A stretch of 64,000 nucleotides of DNA from Emydura subglobosa (Eukaryota > Chordata > Testudines > Chelidae): assembly GCA_007922225.1 (NCBI GenBank), contig ML679962.1, positions 30,549,563-30,613,562 of the forward strand, written 5' to 3'. A model generated the notes under the pieces. It was not told the origin of the DNA. It ran no database searches and saw only the letters and a program-made list of their open reading frames with translations. Shown here one piece after another: positions 25,619 through 38,210 of this stretch. How positions within the stretch are numbered: position 1 is the stretch's first letter; each line of letters opens with the position of its first letter. The position numbers were made by a program, and so were the translations under genes.

Positions 25619-26830
25619 GCCCGATCACCGACTCATCGCTCCCCTCACAGCCGCCACCGCTCCGAGCCGGAGCGCGGAGACGCAACGCGCACGCGCCGCC
25701 TTCCTTCGGCGCACGCGCCGAGAAGCCGCGCGGGGGTCCCGCTTGCGACTGCTTTCCCCTAACCGGCGGACAGGCCCGCCCCTCCCCGCTGACAACGGCG
25801 GAGTAGTGCGCATGCTCAAGGAGCGAAGCGCAGGCGCCGTGAGGGAAAAGCGGAAGCCCTTTGGGCCTGAGTGGTTGGTTGGGCCTTTTTGCTTCTAGTT
25901 GTGTGGGACGAGCATGACCCTCTCTCCCCACCGTAGCTGACGCCACCACGCCCCGTCTGCCCGGGCTTCCCGCCACACCCCTAGCTGGAGCCTGGCCCCT
26001 CAGCCCCCGCAGCCATGGGCTGCTCCCTGGACCCTAGCGACCTGTCCCCGGCACTCCTAGCAACTGAGCGTATCGACCCCGGCGCTGCCTCGGCCTGGGT
26101 GGGGCGCGGCCCCGTCGCCCCAGGAACGCTCCAGGGCTGGCTGAGCGCTGGCGATCGCCCGTGGGCTCCAGGGGCTGGGCTGGGATGACACAGTGGCCCT
26201 GAGGAGAGGGTGTCGTGGTGACAAGACGATGACGCTTGTATTTGTGGTCGGTAGAGGCCGGGGGACCAACCCCGTTGTCATCTCACCTCGTCCCTGGTTC
26301 TTGGCTGAGAACAACAGGCTTTGGCTGAGGGGAAGGAGGAATGGAGGAGATCCTGGCAGGACGAAGGAAATACCCAGAGGATGCGGCAGCGCCTTGGGCT
26401 TACTTTGAAAGAGTGCTGGGAAACTTGAGCTAGGCCGGAGAAGGCAACCCTTTGCTTCTTCAGGCTCTGAAGCTCAACAGCGTCTGCTCTTTTAGGCCCC
26501 AGTCTCTCAGTAGGATGCATGCGGACAGATCTCTGCTCCAGTTTGGAGCTTCATTGGGGAAAAAAAAATGGGGCTCAGAGGTTTTTCTGCTTGCATCTCA
26601 TGGAAGGACTTGGAAAATACCTTATGCTCTATCCCTCAGTTGAAGGAAGTTGGGATGCTTTTGCTAATAGTCTCCAGATTTGAACTATTGGGGGCAGGAA
26701 ACTGAGTGTTCCTGGTGTAAATAGAGGCCTTTGCTTTGGAATTCACCTTGCTGGTTTGTCAAAAAGAGCCCAGATTTGTTGATATTCAGGGTAATTTACA
26801 AAGCATGTCTGTTTTTTAGAGAATAGTAGT

Positions 26831-27201
26831 CATAGGCATGGGGTGTGCCTGGTGTGTCTAGGCACACCCTAAAGCAGGGGTGTCAAACCTTTTTTATCTG
26901 ACCCGCGTACCTTTTTGATGTGTCCCACGGCGCCATCTCGCTGCGCTTCTTGCTGGAAGGTAGAGCTGCCACCGAAATAGCGGAGGGCACACGATTTCTC
27001 AGCAGATGGACCCAGCGAGCTGCCGCCAAAAAAGAAGGCACCGCGAGATTTTGCAGCGGACAGTGGGACGCGGCGAGAATTCCACTGGCGGGTGATTCAA
27101 ATGTGGGCTGCCAGTGGAATTCAGTTTGACACCCCTGACGAAGATGAAAATGAAAATTCCCTGGGTGCACACCCTAATCAAATGTGCTGCGCACGCCTAT
27201 G
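26831..27201. mobile_element. hAT-like element with perfect 8-bp target duplication
   Basis: Ends CATAGGCATG and CGCCTATG are inverted. They are flanked on both sides by ATAGTAGT (26823-26830 and 27202-27209), an exact 8-bp duplication typical of hAT transposons. Non-autonomous, 371 bp, and itself carrying another element. Confidence 0.75.
26875..27137. mobile_element. Nested hAT-type MITE (CAGGGGTGTCAAAC ends)
   Basis: The left end CAGGGGTGTCAAACC and right end GTTTGACACCCCTG form a near-perfect inverted repeat of 13-14 bases, of the CAGGGGTGTCAAAC kind known from hAT-Charlie MITEs. No clear target duplication is left. It lies inside the element at 26831-27201. Confidence 0.65.
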
Positions 27202-28041
27202 ATAGTAGTCCTAAAGGTCATCATCACAACCAGTATTAGCTGAAATCTTCTTATGAAAAAATACACATTTTTTTTGTGTTTGGGAATCAGTGTGGTCTTT
27301 TTCAGCTTGTATTCAGGGCTTTGTAATTAGCTAAACCACTTTTGTAACTTTTATTGGACAAAATAATGTGTAATACACTCTTCTTGATCACAAAATCTGG
27401 TGTATCTTTGTACAGTTCATTTGTAAACTTACAGATTAATTTGTGGTGAGTTCAGTTTGCTCTTCAAAAACCCCTGGGCAGTAGCTGGCTTCTCAGAGGC
27501 AAATATTTTATTGGTAGGCTTGCTGCTGAGAGACACAAAGAAATGATCTGTCCTTTTAACCCCAGGGTCACATCAAGAATGTTTATTTTGGATTGTGAAC
27601 ATTTTTATGTAAATTTAAGATCAAATTTCCTAAGTTAACCACATTTCCTATTTGTCCATGGTATTTTTCCGTAGTAATTATATACACACACAGACGACAG
27701 TGTCATGTTTTGCGGCTGAGAAGCCAGGATTTCAAAAGAATGCATTTCCCATTTAGACAACAAAAGTAGCAAACTCATTTTTTCAAGAGCTCAATACTTT
27801 GGGTGAAAATCTCACATGATGAACTGTAATTTCATTTGGGATGTAACATTCATTATCTGTTCAGTTTTAAATGTCTTAATTCTTCCATTCATTATGTATG
27901 ATTAGGTCTATGCTATGTTTGCATTGTTTCATGAATTAATAATTATGGGTCTGAGCCTACATTTCTAACTCAGGCAGAAATCCCATTAAAGAAGGCCTTA
28001 AGAGTCTGGAGGCAAGCTTCCATTTGTGACTCTACGACTTA

Positions 28042-28319
28042 GAGTCTATGTCTACACTGATGACGACAAAGTCGCCGCCGTCAGATCGATTTATCTGGAT
28101 CAACTGAGCGGTCAGTGAAGACCCATTCAGTTGATCCAGAAGTTGACGCTATTAATCCACCCCCACAAGTGGTGTAGCACTGTATCGACGGGAACAGTGC
28201 AGTGAAGACGGTGCAGAAGAGAAGCGCAGCAGTCGACGGAAGTTACGCAAATTTTCTGCGTAGTTTGCGTAACTCCCGTCGACTGCCACTGAATCGCCGG
28301 GGTAAGTGTAGACCAAGCC
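28042..28319. mobile_element. PIF/Harbinger-type MITE with TTA target site and hairpin
   Basis: Ends GAGTCTATGTCTACAC and GTGTAGACCAAGCC are inverted and flanked by TTA on both sides (28039-28041, 28320-28322), as for Harbinger elements. Inside, 28229-28251 and 28264-28286 form a hairpin with 22 of 23 paired positions and a 12-base loop. Confidence 0.75.
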
Positions 28320-28566
28320 TTAGATCCTGGAGCACCTATTGAATTTTAAGCAGTTGTAAATTTTTTAGAGACTTGATGAATAATATGTTTTCTAGTTCCT
28401 ATGGTTCCTTCCCAGCAATAAGCATTTTTTACTGCAGGGAATCAGGCCAAGCATAGTGATGGCACTATGTGGCATCCATAGTAATGTTCCTATTGTCTTT
28501 TTTCTAATTTATTTAGAAAACATGAGAGGAACCCTCATCTAATAACATATAAAGCAAGTCATATAT

Positions 28567-28890
28567 GACTCCTAGGTTCTGGTCTGACATCTGCCACTGA
28601 TTTAATATGTGATCTATGACAAGTCACTTGGGACTGATTTTTTTCAGACGTGTCAACCACCCACAATTCTAATTGAAGTTTCTAGGAGCTGTAAAGTGAT
28701 CAGTCCTTTAAAAAATCTGGTCCTTAATCTCTTTGGACCATATCCACAAGGCTGTTTCAACTTCTAACTTCCAATGAATTCAATGGAAGTTAGGAGCCTA
28801 AATACCTTTGTGGATCTTGTCCTTTGTGCCTCAGCTTGCTCATCTATAAGATGGGGACACTACTACTTAGCTACCTCACAGGTAACACTG
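28567..28890 (+). repeat. MIR-like SINE, interrupted
   Basis: CTGCCACTGATTTAATATGT GATCTATGACAAGTCACTTG and later TGCCTCAGCTTGCTCATCTA TAAGATGGGGACACTACTAC are the two halves of the MIR core. About 150 bases of other sequence separate them. Confidence 0.65.
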
Positions 28891-28897
28891 AGTCTTA

Positions 28898-29160
28898 GGG
28901 TATGTCTACACTGCAAATTGAAGTCAATGTAATTTCAGCTGATATCCAGCCACAGAACTAATGAAGTTGGTCCAGCGTGATCACACCACACTTACTGCAT
29001 TGGGGGACTGTGTCCTCACCAGCCATGTTTGTATTGATGAACAGAGCAGTGCATCGTGGGTAGCTATCCCACAGTGAAACTAGCCACAGGATTTTGGGAA
29101 GATCTTTGGCCTCCCATGATGCAGTTTCTTCCCTCCCTCCCCTGATATCAACAGCAACCA
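28898..29160 (+). mobile_element. Harbinger-like element, left end
   Basis: TTA followed by GGGTATGTCTACACTGCAA is a common turtle Harbinger terminus. Further in, GAGCAGTGCATCGTGGGTAG CTATCCCACAGTG is a typical internal segment. I see no matching right terminus, so the element is truncated and its end is approximate. Confidence 0.5.
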
Positions 29161-29489
29161 AACCAATACTTTTTCACGCCTGTTTTTGAAATCCTGGCTC
29201 TGCCACGTGTACGCCATTGCCCAAGAAGCATGGAGCCGACTCAGCTCTGCACTCTTGTGAGCATTACAAACACCTCACAGTTTATTCTGCAGTATTTCCA
29301 GGGCCGAGGGAGGAGCCGCAGCACAGAAAATTGTGATGTTACTCAGGCAGCCCTGCTACAAGCCTAGCGGAGAGAGGCGTAATGAATCAATGGCTAGAAG
29401 TTTAAACCAGACAAACTCAAATTAGAATTAAGGCACAACATTTTAAGAGTGAAGATGATTTGCCACTGGAACAAACTATCATGGGATGT

Positions 29490-29656
29490 TGTGGATTCTC
29501 CATCTTCAGGTCAAGCCTGGATGGCTGTCTGGAAAACATGCTTTTAGTCAGACAAGCTTTGGGCTCAATACAAGAGTAACTGGATGAAATTCTGTCTTGT
29601 GTTAGACAGATCAGACTAGATGAACTAATGTTCCATTCTAGCCTTAAAAATCTATG
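29490..29656 (+). mobile_element. CR1 LINE 3' end
   Basis: TCAAGCCTGGATGGCTGTCT GGAAAACATGCTTTTAGTCA..CAGACTAGATGAACTAATG..CCTTAAAAATCTATGAGTG is a 5'-truncated CR1 3' end on the plus strand. Confidence 0.75.
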
Positions 29657-30899
29657 AGTGCTACCTGTAGCTCTTAATTAACCAAGATTACACTACAAAT
29701 GAAATGCTAGTAAAAAAAAATTTTAGATTGTAGTTTCTTAAAAATATGAGAGATAAAGTACACGGGCAAGCTCTTCAATTGGTGTTAACAGAGCTAAGGT
29801 AACTTAAATCAATGGAACTAGGCCAATTTACTAAGGATCTAGCCCCATGTTTATATCTGACTATATCCATTACTAGGATTTATGTTGTTACTATATTTAC
29901 TGAGTGCCACAGGAGTATGTAGCACTTGAAATCATTCATCCACTCGTGGATTTACTGAAAGATGTTGTACCATATGCAGAGGTGCTGGAAAATTGCAGGT
30001 GAGATCCATTCTCTGTGTACTTGTTAGGTCTATGTTGACACCTGTTTGTGTTGCTGCCAAAACATCCAACCACATCCCAGGAAGCCTGGCTTTCTGCAAT
30101 ACAGGTTCAGCTCTGATGAAGTAGATGGATGTGGAAGAGGAAGAGAATGCAAGACTTCAGAGACTGGAGAGAAAGAAGCAGGTGCAAGAGTGGAGGAAAT
30201 GCAAACAGCAGTGACAGAAGACATGAGACATGGAAAAGTTAAAGGTGTGTGAGAGAGAGTATTGGCAACCACATGACAGAAGAAGCGCGAGGAAAAAGAG
30301 TGAAAAAATGTACCATAATAGATGAGAAAAATAGGAAAGGAAAGTGGAAGACAAATAGTAATAGCAGAGAGAATTTCAGCACTCGACGGGGAAAGGGCAG
30401 GCTGTAGGTTATTTAAAGGACAGACAGGAATCTATCTTTGGGTAGGACAGCCCACTCGTTTCCTATTGCACCCAAAGAATCATGTTCCATCTCTTTTTGA
30501 ACTGAAAAGTCTAAAAAAATCACTTGAAATGTTAGTTTTGATTTGTGGTTTTCCAAAATTTGTGGTTTTCCAAAAGCTATGTGCAACTTGTTTAGAATAG
30601 AGAACAATGATGCATAATGTAATCGGGCAAGACTAAATAAAAGGCAAAGAGCTACTGCAAGGCATAAAACAACCAAGCAGCGGAGGCTGGCTAACGATAA
30701 TGCCCGCAGATGCTACCATAAAACATAGCCACAATAATATTGACAAGAAATGAACTTGAGAATGGTTAATAATGTAAAAGTCTAAGAAAACAGCGCTCTG
30801 GACCTAGGAGTATTCCTGAAAGGCTGGCAGAGAGTAAACCAAGGAGCAGCTGCTTCTTCCCTGACTGCCCACGAGGTGCAGCAGTTCCCACGAGGGACA

Positions 30900-31750
30900 G
30901 AGAATGAGACAAGAAGTCACAAGATACAGAAAGTCCGCTAGAAAAGAAGCTAAAGAAAGGACCCGGCGGGCCGGATCTCAGCGGTCTAACGCAGGCTGCA
31001 CGTTAGAAGCGGACAGGGACAGGGAGGAGAGTTGCATCTGTGGCCTGCGCTGCGGACAGGATCAAGCACGCGGACCCCGCCAAGAAAGCAGCAGGAGCCA
31101 GAGGGTAGCCGGACCAATGCCGTAGGACTCCTGCCGGCAGGGGATGCATGTATCCTTCTCGTCGGCCCTGCGCTGCTCCATGCAAGGGAGGCCAGACAGC
31201 AGGAGGTACAGAGCCCGGGGGCTGAGCGAAGTGCCCTCTGTTGCAATCAGCCCAGCCAAGGGAGAGCGACCCCTAGACTCTGGGGAGGTCTAGGTCCAGG
31301 GGCACTTGCAGCGGGGGCGGGGTTGCCCGTGCTAGCAGCCTGTCTCTCCCCTGCACTCCCCTTAGCACGCGCCGGTGCAAGCCCGCTGCTCTCCGGGTGC
31401 GGGGATCTACGCAAGTTCGCTCCAAGCGCTTCTCTCTGCTTTCCCTGGGCATTGCATCGCTCCCCCTGCTCCGCCACGCCGCCAGTCTTCTCCCTTGCCC
31501 GGGGAGATGCATCCCTGGTGTCCCCCGGGGCCAAGGCCGTTTTTGTGTCTCTCTTTCTTTTTGCTAGTGTATTAATGCTCTCCGTGAGTCTCTGGTATAT
31601 TTGCAGGGACGTAGACTGCATCGACTGCATGTGAGCGGGGCTCAAGCAGAAGGGGCGAGCGGCCCGAGTGCTACGACCCGAGCCCAGGTAAGGCGAGGCA
31701 TGCAGCGGGGCACAGCCAGCCTCCTGTTCGCTCCCAGGGCGGGAGGAAGG
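30900..31750 (+). promoter_or_regulatory. Orphan CpG-rich block with splice donor, possible first exon of a non-coding transcript
   Basis: A GC- and CpG-rich island in AT-rich surroundings, about 5 kb from the TMEM185A island and 18 kb upstream of IDS. On the plus strand it ends at AGCCCAG|GTAAGG (GT at 31688-31689), close to the consensus donor. Open frames here (for example 31032-31634, 200 codons) match no family I recognise, so the likeliest role is a promoter with a non-coding first exon. A GC-rich repeat is an alternative. Confidence 0.4.
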
Positions 31751-34699
31751 AGGGTTATTTGCAAATAGGCAATTGCAGCCTTTGTAATTTGGGAGGACTC
31801 GCTAGCTAAAAACCCACCCCAAACAAGCGCATTGCAAGTGACAAGCTACAGGTAGGCACTACCCCTGAGCTTTCCCAAGTAAACGATAACTGTGGGTTGT
31901 TTCTTCCTGGCTAATGGTATTTTTTCCCTTCTTCTTTTTCCCCCTCTGAACTGTAAGATGCGTTTACTTGCTTTGATATTGATTTTTTTTTAAAAAAGCA
32001 TAGCTTGTTTAATACAACTTTCTGAAGTACATAACTTCTATGCACAATTAGGGGATTTCAGACTTAAGGGGTATTAAACAGAACTGCTTTGGGGTGTGGC
32101 TCATGCAGGATGTGTGTTAATTTCTTCCTGTCTGATTCAATTTTGTAAAAACCAGAAAAATACCATGCAGATCTCAAACAGTATGCTGAGGAGAGAGCTG
32201 ATTCTAGCGTTATCTTGATCCCTAAGGTTCGTCTGCAGGTTAGTTTAGTAACCTAAACATTTGGCTGATTTCTTTCTGATACCTTAACACTTAATGTAAT
32301 TAGTCTTTCCCCTCCCCTTCCAAGCAGTACAATGCTGGGTAAAAATAATAATACTGAAATAATATAGAAGTGATCACAGGTTGCGGAGTTATTTTGTCAC
32401 TCAACAAACTTCACAGAGAAGAAAAGTTAAATATAAAATAGTTTCAGTAGTTAAGATGAAAATAGGTAGTCCCTTGTTTTTTTCCATCGGGATTACATTG
32501 GAGTTTCCTGATGATATTCTTTCTCAGACTGAGTGATAGTGGGAACAAGTGGCCACTTTCAGGAATAATTGCTATATCCTGATGGATTTAAAAAAAAAAA
32601 CCAAAACACATTTTGAAGCTGCAATTTTATTAATAGTCTAAAAAGCTTTTTTATAGCAATGCCCAATATTAGCCAGAGTCTGCTAAACTCAGGTGGCTGA
32701 TATTGTCACACCTGATATGCAGTGGTCCACACATCTATATTAAAACATATGCCTTCTATAAGTAAGCCATTAAACACAACGTTTTTGTTTTCTGTATTCC
32801 AGAAGATTTCCTTACAGAAATCTTGATATACTATCCCTTAAATCATTTTACTTATTGATACTTTTAGAGGTTATATCAGAATAAGAATATTAAAACAAAA
32901 AACACCATGTAATCTTTAAAGCCTATTATCCCTGTATTGCTAACCAAATGTATATGGGAAATATCAGTTGGGCTATACGTCTGCTTACACTTAACTATAT
33001 GCTTATGTGCTTTGCTGCATTGGGGCCAAAGTGTTCATCAACTTGTAGGGGGCCCGCACACTTTGGTCCCAATCCAGAAGGCTTCTTGCTTGAGCATCTC
33101 TATTGATCTCAAATGCTGAAGTAGAGCAGAAGAAGAAAGAAGATTTCTGAGAAACTCAAGACATTTAGAGATTTATAAGTTAAAAACAACTCTGTAAATT
33201 TACCTGTGAATGGCTCAGAAAGGTGTGCGCAACATGGGGCACAGGTGTCACTTTGTCTCATGAGAATGTGCTGTTAAGCAATCAAGCAACTTCGTTCTTT
33301 AGCTGTAGTCTCTGGATGATCTGAAGATATAATCACACAGGGACCACATCGTACAGTAAGGCAGTCTGGAGATAACAAAAGGAAGCCATCACTATTCAGG
33401 TCTTTCAAAGATCGCGGTAAGTTCATCCATAAAAGAAAAGGAAGTGAGCTCTTGATGTTTCAAATATTTTAAAAAGGGCAGGAAAATATTTATAATGCCA
33501 TCTTCATACATCATAAAGGGCAAAACCAACTTAATTTTGTTCTTACTTTGCAGTTCCCCTTTAAAAGTCCTGTTCTAGAGTCATGGAACTTACCTATATG
33601 TTTCTGGTCTATTCCATGTAGGGAAGACTGATGACCTCTGGAAGGGAGGGAGGGGGCGGGTAGGCAAACTGATACATGCTATCCAAAGTAAAAATGGCCT
33701 TAAGTGATATGGAACACAACCACATGCCCTCTTTTGTACCAAATTTTTAACTTTTCTGTGGTGATGTCAGGTGACACCAGTTGGTGCAGGATAAAAAATT
33801 AACAAGGGTCCAATACTATGAAATTAAATGTGAAACCACTGCAACAGTGGATAAGAAGTTTGTTTTCCCTCCTCAGATATGTTGCAAAACAATGCAAGGT
33901 CTGGAAAACCCCAGATTTATATTGATGGTTGCACCCAAGGGACACTTATATGTGCTAGTTTAATGTCTTACAATTTAACAGAGCTGCCAGCATGTGGGTT
34001 TACTCTGTGGGAACAGTCTCCAAATTGCATAATATGACTGAGATGTTGGAACGCTGGTAAAATAAAAACTACCTCTGTTGATAACAACAAGTATTGTGTG
34101 GTGGTTGAAGAGGACCCCTTCTGATATGGACCCAGGGAATATTATTTTAATTGACCTATGTTCTGTTCCACACCTAAATTTCCTATGATAATAAATGGAA
34201 AGATTTTTATATTTTGTACCATTTTTTTTTTGTAATGTAATTAAAGTAAAAGCAAAATTAATATTCCCAAAATAGTGCTTTAAAAGCAAAGTAAGCTTAT
34301 AATGTCAAATTACACTCTTGTGGGCTATGCCATGGAAAGTGAGTCTGGCTTGCACTTTAAGCCTATTATTAATAGTAGTTCAAATAATTACAAATACCCT
34401 GGTCTTAAAAATATGTTGCTAAATAATAAACTTAAAGAAACCCCAAACCAAAAACATAATGCAAATAAACCAAATACTAATATAAAAAGGAAAAACAAAC
34501 GCAATGGAATATAAGCCTGGCTTGACTGGAGTAATTGGACATGAGTAAGGCCTCATTTCTCGGGAGATAAGATTAGGGAAGTAAATGGATCAGCAGGCTA
34601 GAAACAGAATCTCTGTACTAGCTACAATAAGGGGGGAAATCCAGAGAACCATTTACAATAGACAAGGTAACAATCGATTAAAATAAGCCTGCAACGTAA

Positions 34700-34991
34700 G
34701 ATGAGGTAAAGTGTAAATTGTGCAGCATGCTCTGTCCATGCACAGGGATTGGTTCCTACAAACTGATCAAGCCAGTCTCAAAATGTGTAATGTATTGTGT
34801 AAATGTATATAAAGGAAAAGGTTTGCTGTGTAATTTGAATGTGTGGCATGCCCTGTAACCACCACACTTAAGTCTGATCAACTCAGTGAAGCTTTGCTGT
34901 ATGGCAAATAAAAACCGCCTAAGTGACAAGACTGCAGTCAAACTGAATTCTTGGGGAACCAAGAGGAAGAGGTCTCAGGGGATCCCCAACA
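34700..34991 (+). mobile_element. Possible endogenous retrovirus LTR, 3' part
   Basis: A TATATAAAGG box near 34807 is followed about 95 bases later by CAAATAAAAACC, and the segment ends GGGGATCCCCAACA. This spacing and CCCCAACA end resemble vertebrate LTRs. I could not find the 5' end, a target duplication or any retroviral gene next to it. Confidence 0.4.
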
Positions 34992-35479
34992 TTAAGCAGT
35001 GTGTGAAAGACCCATAACCCTATATCTTTAGTCCACCCAACTCTACTTGCATTCACCAAGAGTATGATGCTATGTACCCTAAGTGAGTTGTCACAGGGGG
35101 ATATTTAGGAAGTTGGAGGTTGCAGTGTAAATTGTGATTGTTTTAAATACTCATTTTTTTAAATTCTTTATCTCAAGTAAAAATGCCTTTTTGGATTATC
35201 TTTAATCTTGAGCATAAGCTTCCCAATGTACTGTATCCTCCACCAAAGCCTTTTTGTTCAGTGAGTCTCAATTGACTTTAATTCCTCCTGACAAATATCG
35301 GTGTTACTGCATTTGACAAACATATAGGTTAAGGCTTAATCTCACTCCCCTTGAAGTCAATGGCAAAACTCTCATTGACTTCAGTAGGAGAAGCAAGGAC
35401 TGTATGTTGCATTTCTTTGCTTTAAACATACATCTCTTTCTGCAAGTATTGCATACAAATGTTTAGATGAAATATAATA

Positions 35480-35640
35480 ATAATTAATAAGGCTTCATTC
35501 ATCTATTGCGCCTCCCATCTGTGTATCTCAAAGCACTTGATTCATTTTCACAACAAACCCCTGAGGTAGATGGATGTAATTAGCCCTGTTTTGCAGATGC
35601 AGAAACTGAGGCACATAGAAATTAAGCCTCACCTGGGTGT
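35480..35640 (+). repeat. MIR-like SINE remnant
   Basis: CCCCTGAGGTAGATGGATGT AATTAGCCCTGTTTTGCAGA TGCAGAAACTGAGGCACATA is the 3' core of a MIR-type SINE, preceded by GTATCTCAAAGCACTTGATT. Confidence 0.65.
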
Positions 35641-37550
35641 AAGCAGCCAGACTGCGCAGCCCTATCCAAGTTAATCCATCCTCACTGGTGCCGCACTTCC
35701 CTGTGTGTTGCTAGAGCTTCTGGGGAAGAGGGTGAGCGGGAGCAGGGTTTTGGGAGGGGAGCAGGGAGGTGGGGGGTGCCATGGTCCGGGTGCTGGTGGC
35801 CCCCATCCCACTTCTAGGGAACTTTAGGAACTTGTGAGCCTTCGCAAATGAAAGTGTCACACACTGCCTATGGCTGCATCCTCAGAGTGGGCAGGTTACC
35901 GTCATGAGTGAAAGCAGAATCCTAGTCCGTACTGGTTTGAAAGCAGCACCAAATTGTGGTGAGAGGTTTTTGGATGTGGACAGAAGGGAGGTTAAGGGCA
36001 AGCCAGAGTAAGGGCCTGGGCTAACTCTGCAGTAAAGGCACACCTTGCAGACTAGATCTGTCAGTTTTAGTATACACAGGAAGCGTGCTGAAGTCAATTT
36101 GGAACCTACCTGTTTTATTTTGGCATTACAATTTGTGTGGTAAGTTCACAAACATTTTCTAAATGATTATCTCTGCAAGTGCTTCTCCAAATATTGAGCA
36201 CAATTAGTGCTCCAATATGATCAAACAAAGCTGTGCCACACACTGGTTGCCTGGAACAGAAGAGACGTTAGTTGAGTATTGCTGCCACAGAAATATTGAG
36301 TGAAGGAGCACTGATAATTCAAAAGATATGCCTCATCCTTAATTGAGCAAAATAAGTGAAGGCAAAAACTGAAAGTACAAACAGGATAAGTTGAGGCTCC
36401 TGGCTTGTCAAGGTTGCTTTTCATGGAACACAGGTTGCTTTAATACATTACTACCACACCCTAAACCTCCACTGCCCTGTCTGTTTTATTGACTTTGTCA
36501 GAGGTATGTCACTGTAAGATGACTGAAATACTATATATTTAAGAGATGATGATGATGATGATATGGGCGTAGCATACACAATAATTGGCTTCTGCGGATG
36601 ATTACATGTAGAAATGAAGCTTCCATTTCCAGGAACATCGTTCCTGATCTATGACAAGACAAAAGGAACAACATCAAACTATAAGAAGGAGGCAAGTTTT
36701 TATTGTTATTTCATGGTTTGAAAGTTCCATGAGGAATTTCCATTGACACACAATATGTAGGTGTGGGGCTTACTGTTGTTTTTCAGACACAGATGAATAA
36801 TTGTTCATGAGATTGGCCAGTATGGGAGAGAACTTGCGTTACTTGACAGATCTCATGCTAAATTTACATCCTGGCCTGTAATTTTGCACATCTAAATAAG
36901 GTATTTGGGTATCTTAACTTCTGAGTTAGATGCACATCTACAGGTGGCATTCACAGGAGCAGTGTTGGTGGCCACTTTTGAAATCTGGCCCTTGGTGTCA
37001 GTGAAGATTTCAGTGTCCTCTGTGGGAAGGTAATTGATTTTTGTGGTGGTGGATGCACAGGGTTTAAATCCCACAATTTGCATTCGTGCAACTGAAAGCT
37101 GTCCAGCTAAATAAATGTGCACCAGTTTGAGAATGTTCCCTGTTTGCATAGATGTGGCAATCTTGCAAATTCTTGTTTATACTAATCCCAAGTGATGTAA
37201 GATTTAAATCTTACTGCAGTAGATAAATGATAATGAACAAACCGGGATGCAGTCTTGATAATTTGCGATATGAATCAAATTATGCAGTGAAAAACATACC
37301 ATAAATCTCACAGATTGTTTTGTCAGTAAAATGCCAAGGAAGTGTCTGACTTACACTTGTCACAGTGGCCAAACAATGAGATCTGACAAGATGTCTCAAC
37401 GTTACTTACAAAAGATGTATCTAGTTTGTTAGTGATGTGCCACCACTTTAATTGTTTCACTCATTGCACATCAGGAACTTCCTCGCTACAGGAGGGACTT
37501 GACTGAAGGTAGCTCTGCTTAAACAAGCTGTACACTACGCCGGGCGCCCG

Positions 37551-37576
37551 CCCCCCCCCCCCCCAAAAAAAAAAAA
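37551..37576 (+). repeat. Homopolymer run C14-A12
   Basis: Fourteen C residues directly followed by twelve A residues, after GCCGGGCGCCCG. Such tracts are prone to sequencing error and length polymorphism. Confidence 0.9.
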
Positions 37577-38189
37577 CCAAAAAAACCAAGCCCCCTCAAA
37601 TTTTTTAAAATCTGCTAATGGGGACTTTATATCATTATAGAGATGCTATAGTGGAGGCACAGAACCTCTTCTTTACCTCATGGCAGCCATGGAATAATAG
37701 TCATTAAATGATGATGCAGTTGATCATTTTAAGACTTCTGCTACCCGTGCTTTACCCAACTTGCCTCACACTTGGTTTATTGCAGGTTGCCTGCAAACAA
37801 AGATGGATTGTGGAGGTGAAGCTGGAGAAGTGGACACTGGGGCCATCGTATCCATTGTTAAGGATAAAAGATTATTGCAACATTATTGATGGGGTGGTCT
37901 GTCAGAAAGATGTCTTCCCTCAGGTCCTGCTGGAAGCACTTTAGTTCCACTAGCTTTTGAGGATGGATAACCAGAACAGGCTCCTTGCCCTGACAGGATA
38001 CACATACTAAACTCAAAGTACAGGTGGCAAAATCCAGTCCATAATATTGGTCTCATTTCCAACAGTCTAACCTCCACCCCCAGCCCAAACTGTGATCAAG
38101 ACTTGGACCAGCTAGGTGAGCTGTGCCAGTAACCAGCTGGGGTAGTCCTATGGATTTGATTGTGGCCATGAATTTCTGAGCAGACTTTT

Positions 38190-38210
38190 AAAAAAAAAAA
38201 AAAAAAAAAA
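38190..38210 (+). repeat. A21 homopolymer
   Basis: Twenty-one A residues. No retrocopy or SINE body is evident directly upstream. Confidence 0.9.

Larger units (their letters stand above)
26210..30850. other. Intergenic region right of TMEM185A, repeat-rich
   Basis: No coding exon is supported. Contents are two nested hAT-type elements (26.8-27.2 kb), a Harbinger MITE (28.0-28.3 kb), a MIR-like SINE (28.57-28.89 kb), a Harbinger-like 5' end (28.9 kb) and a CR1 3' end (29.5 kb). The remainder is AT-rich unique sequence. Confidence 0.5.

Noticed and set aside
31032..31634. 200-codon plus-strand frame in the orphan CpG-rich block
   Set aside because: No recognisable domain or family. Similar-length frames occur on the opposite strand of the same block, as expected from GC-rich sequence.
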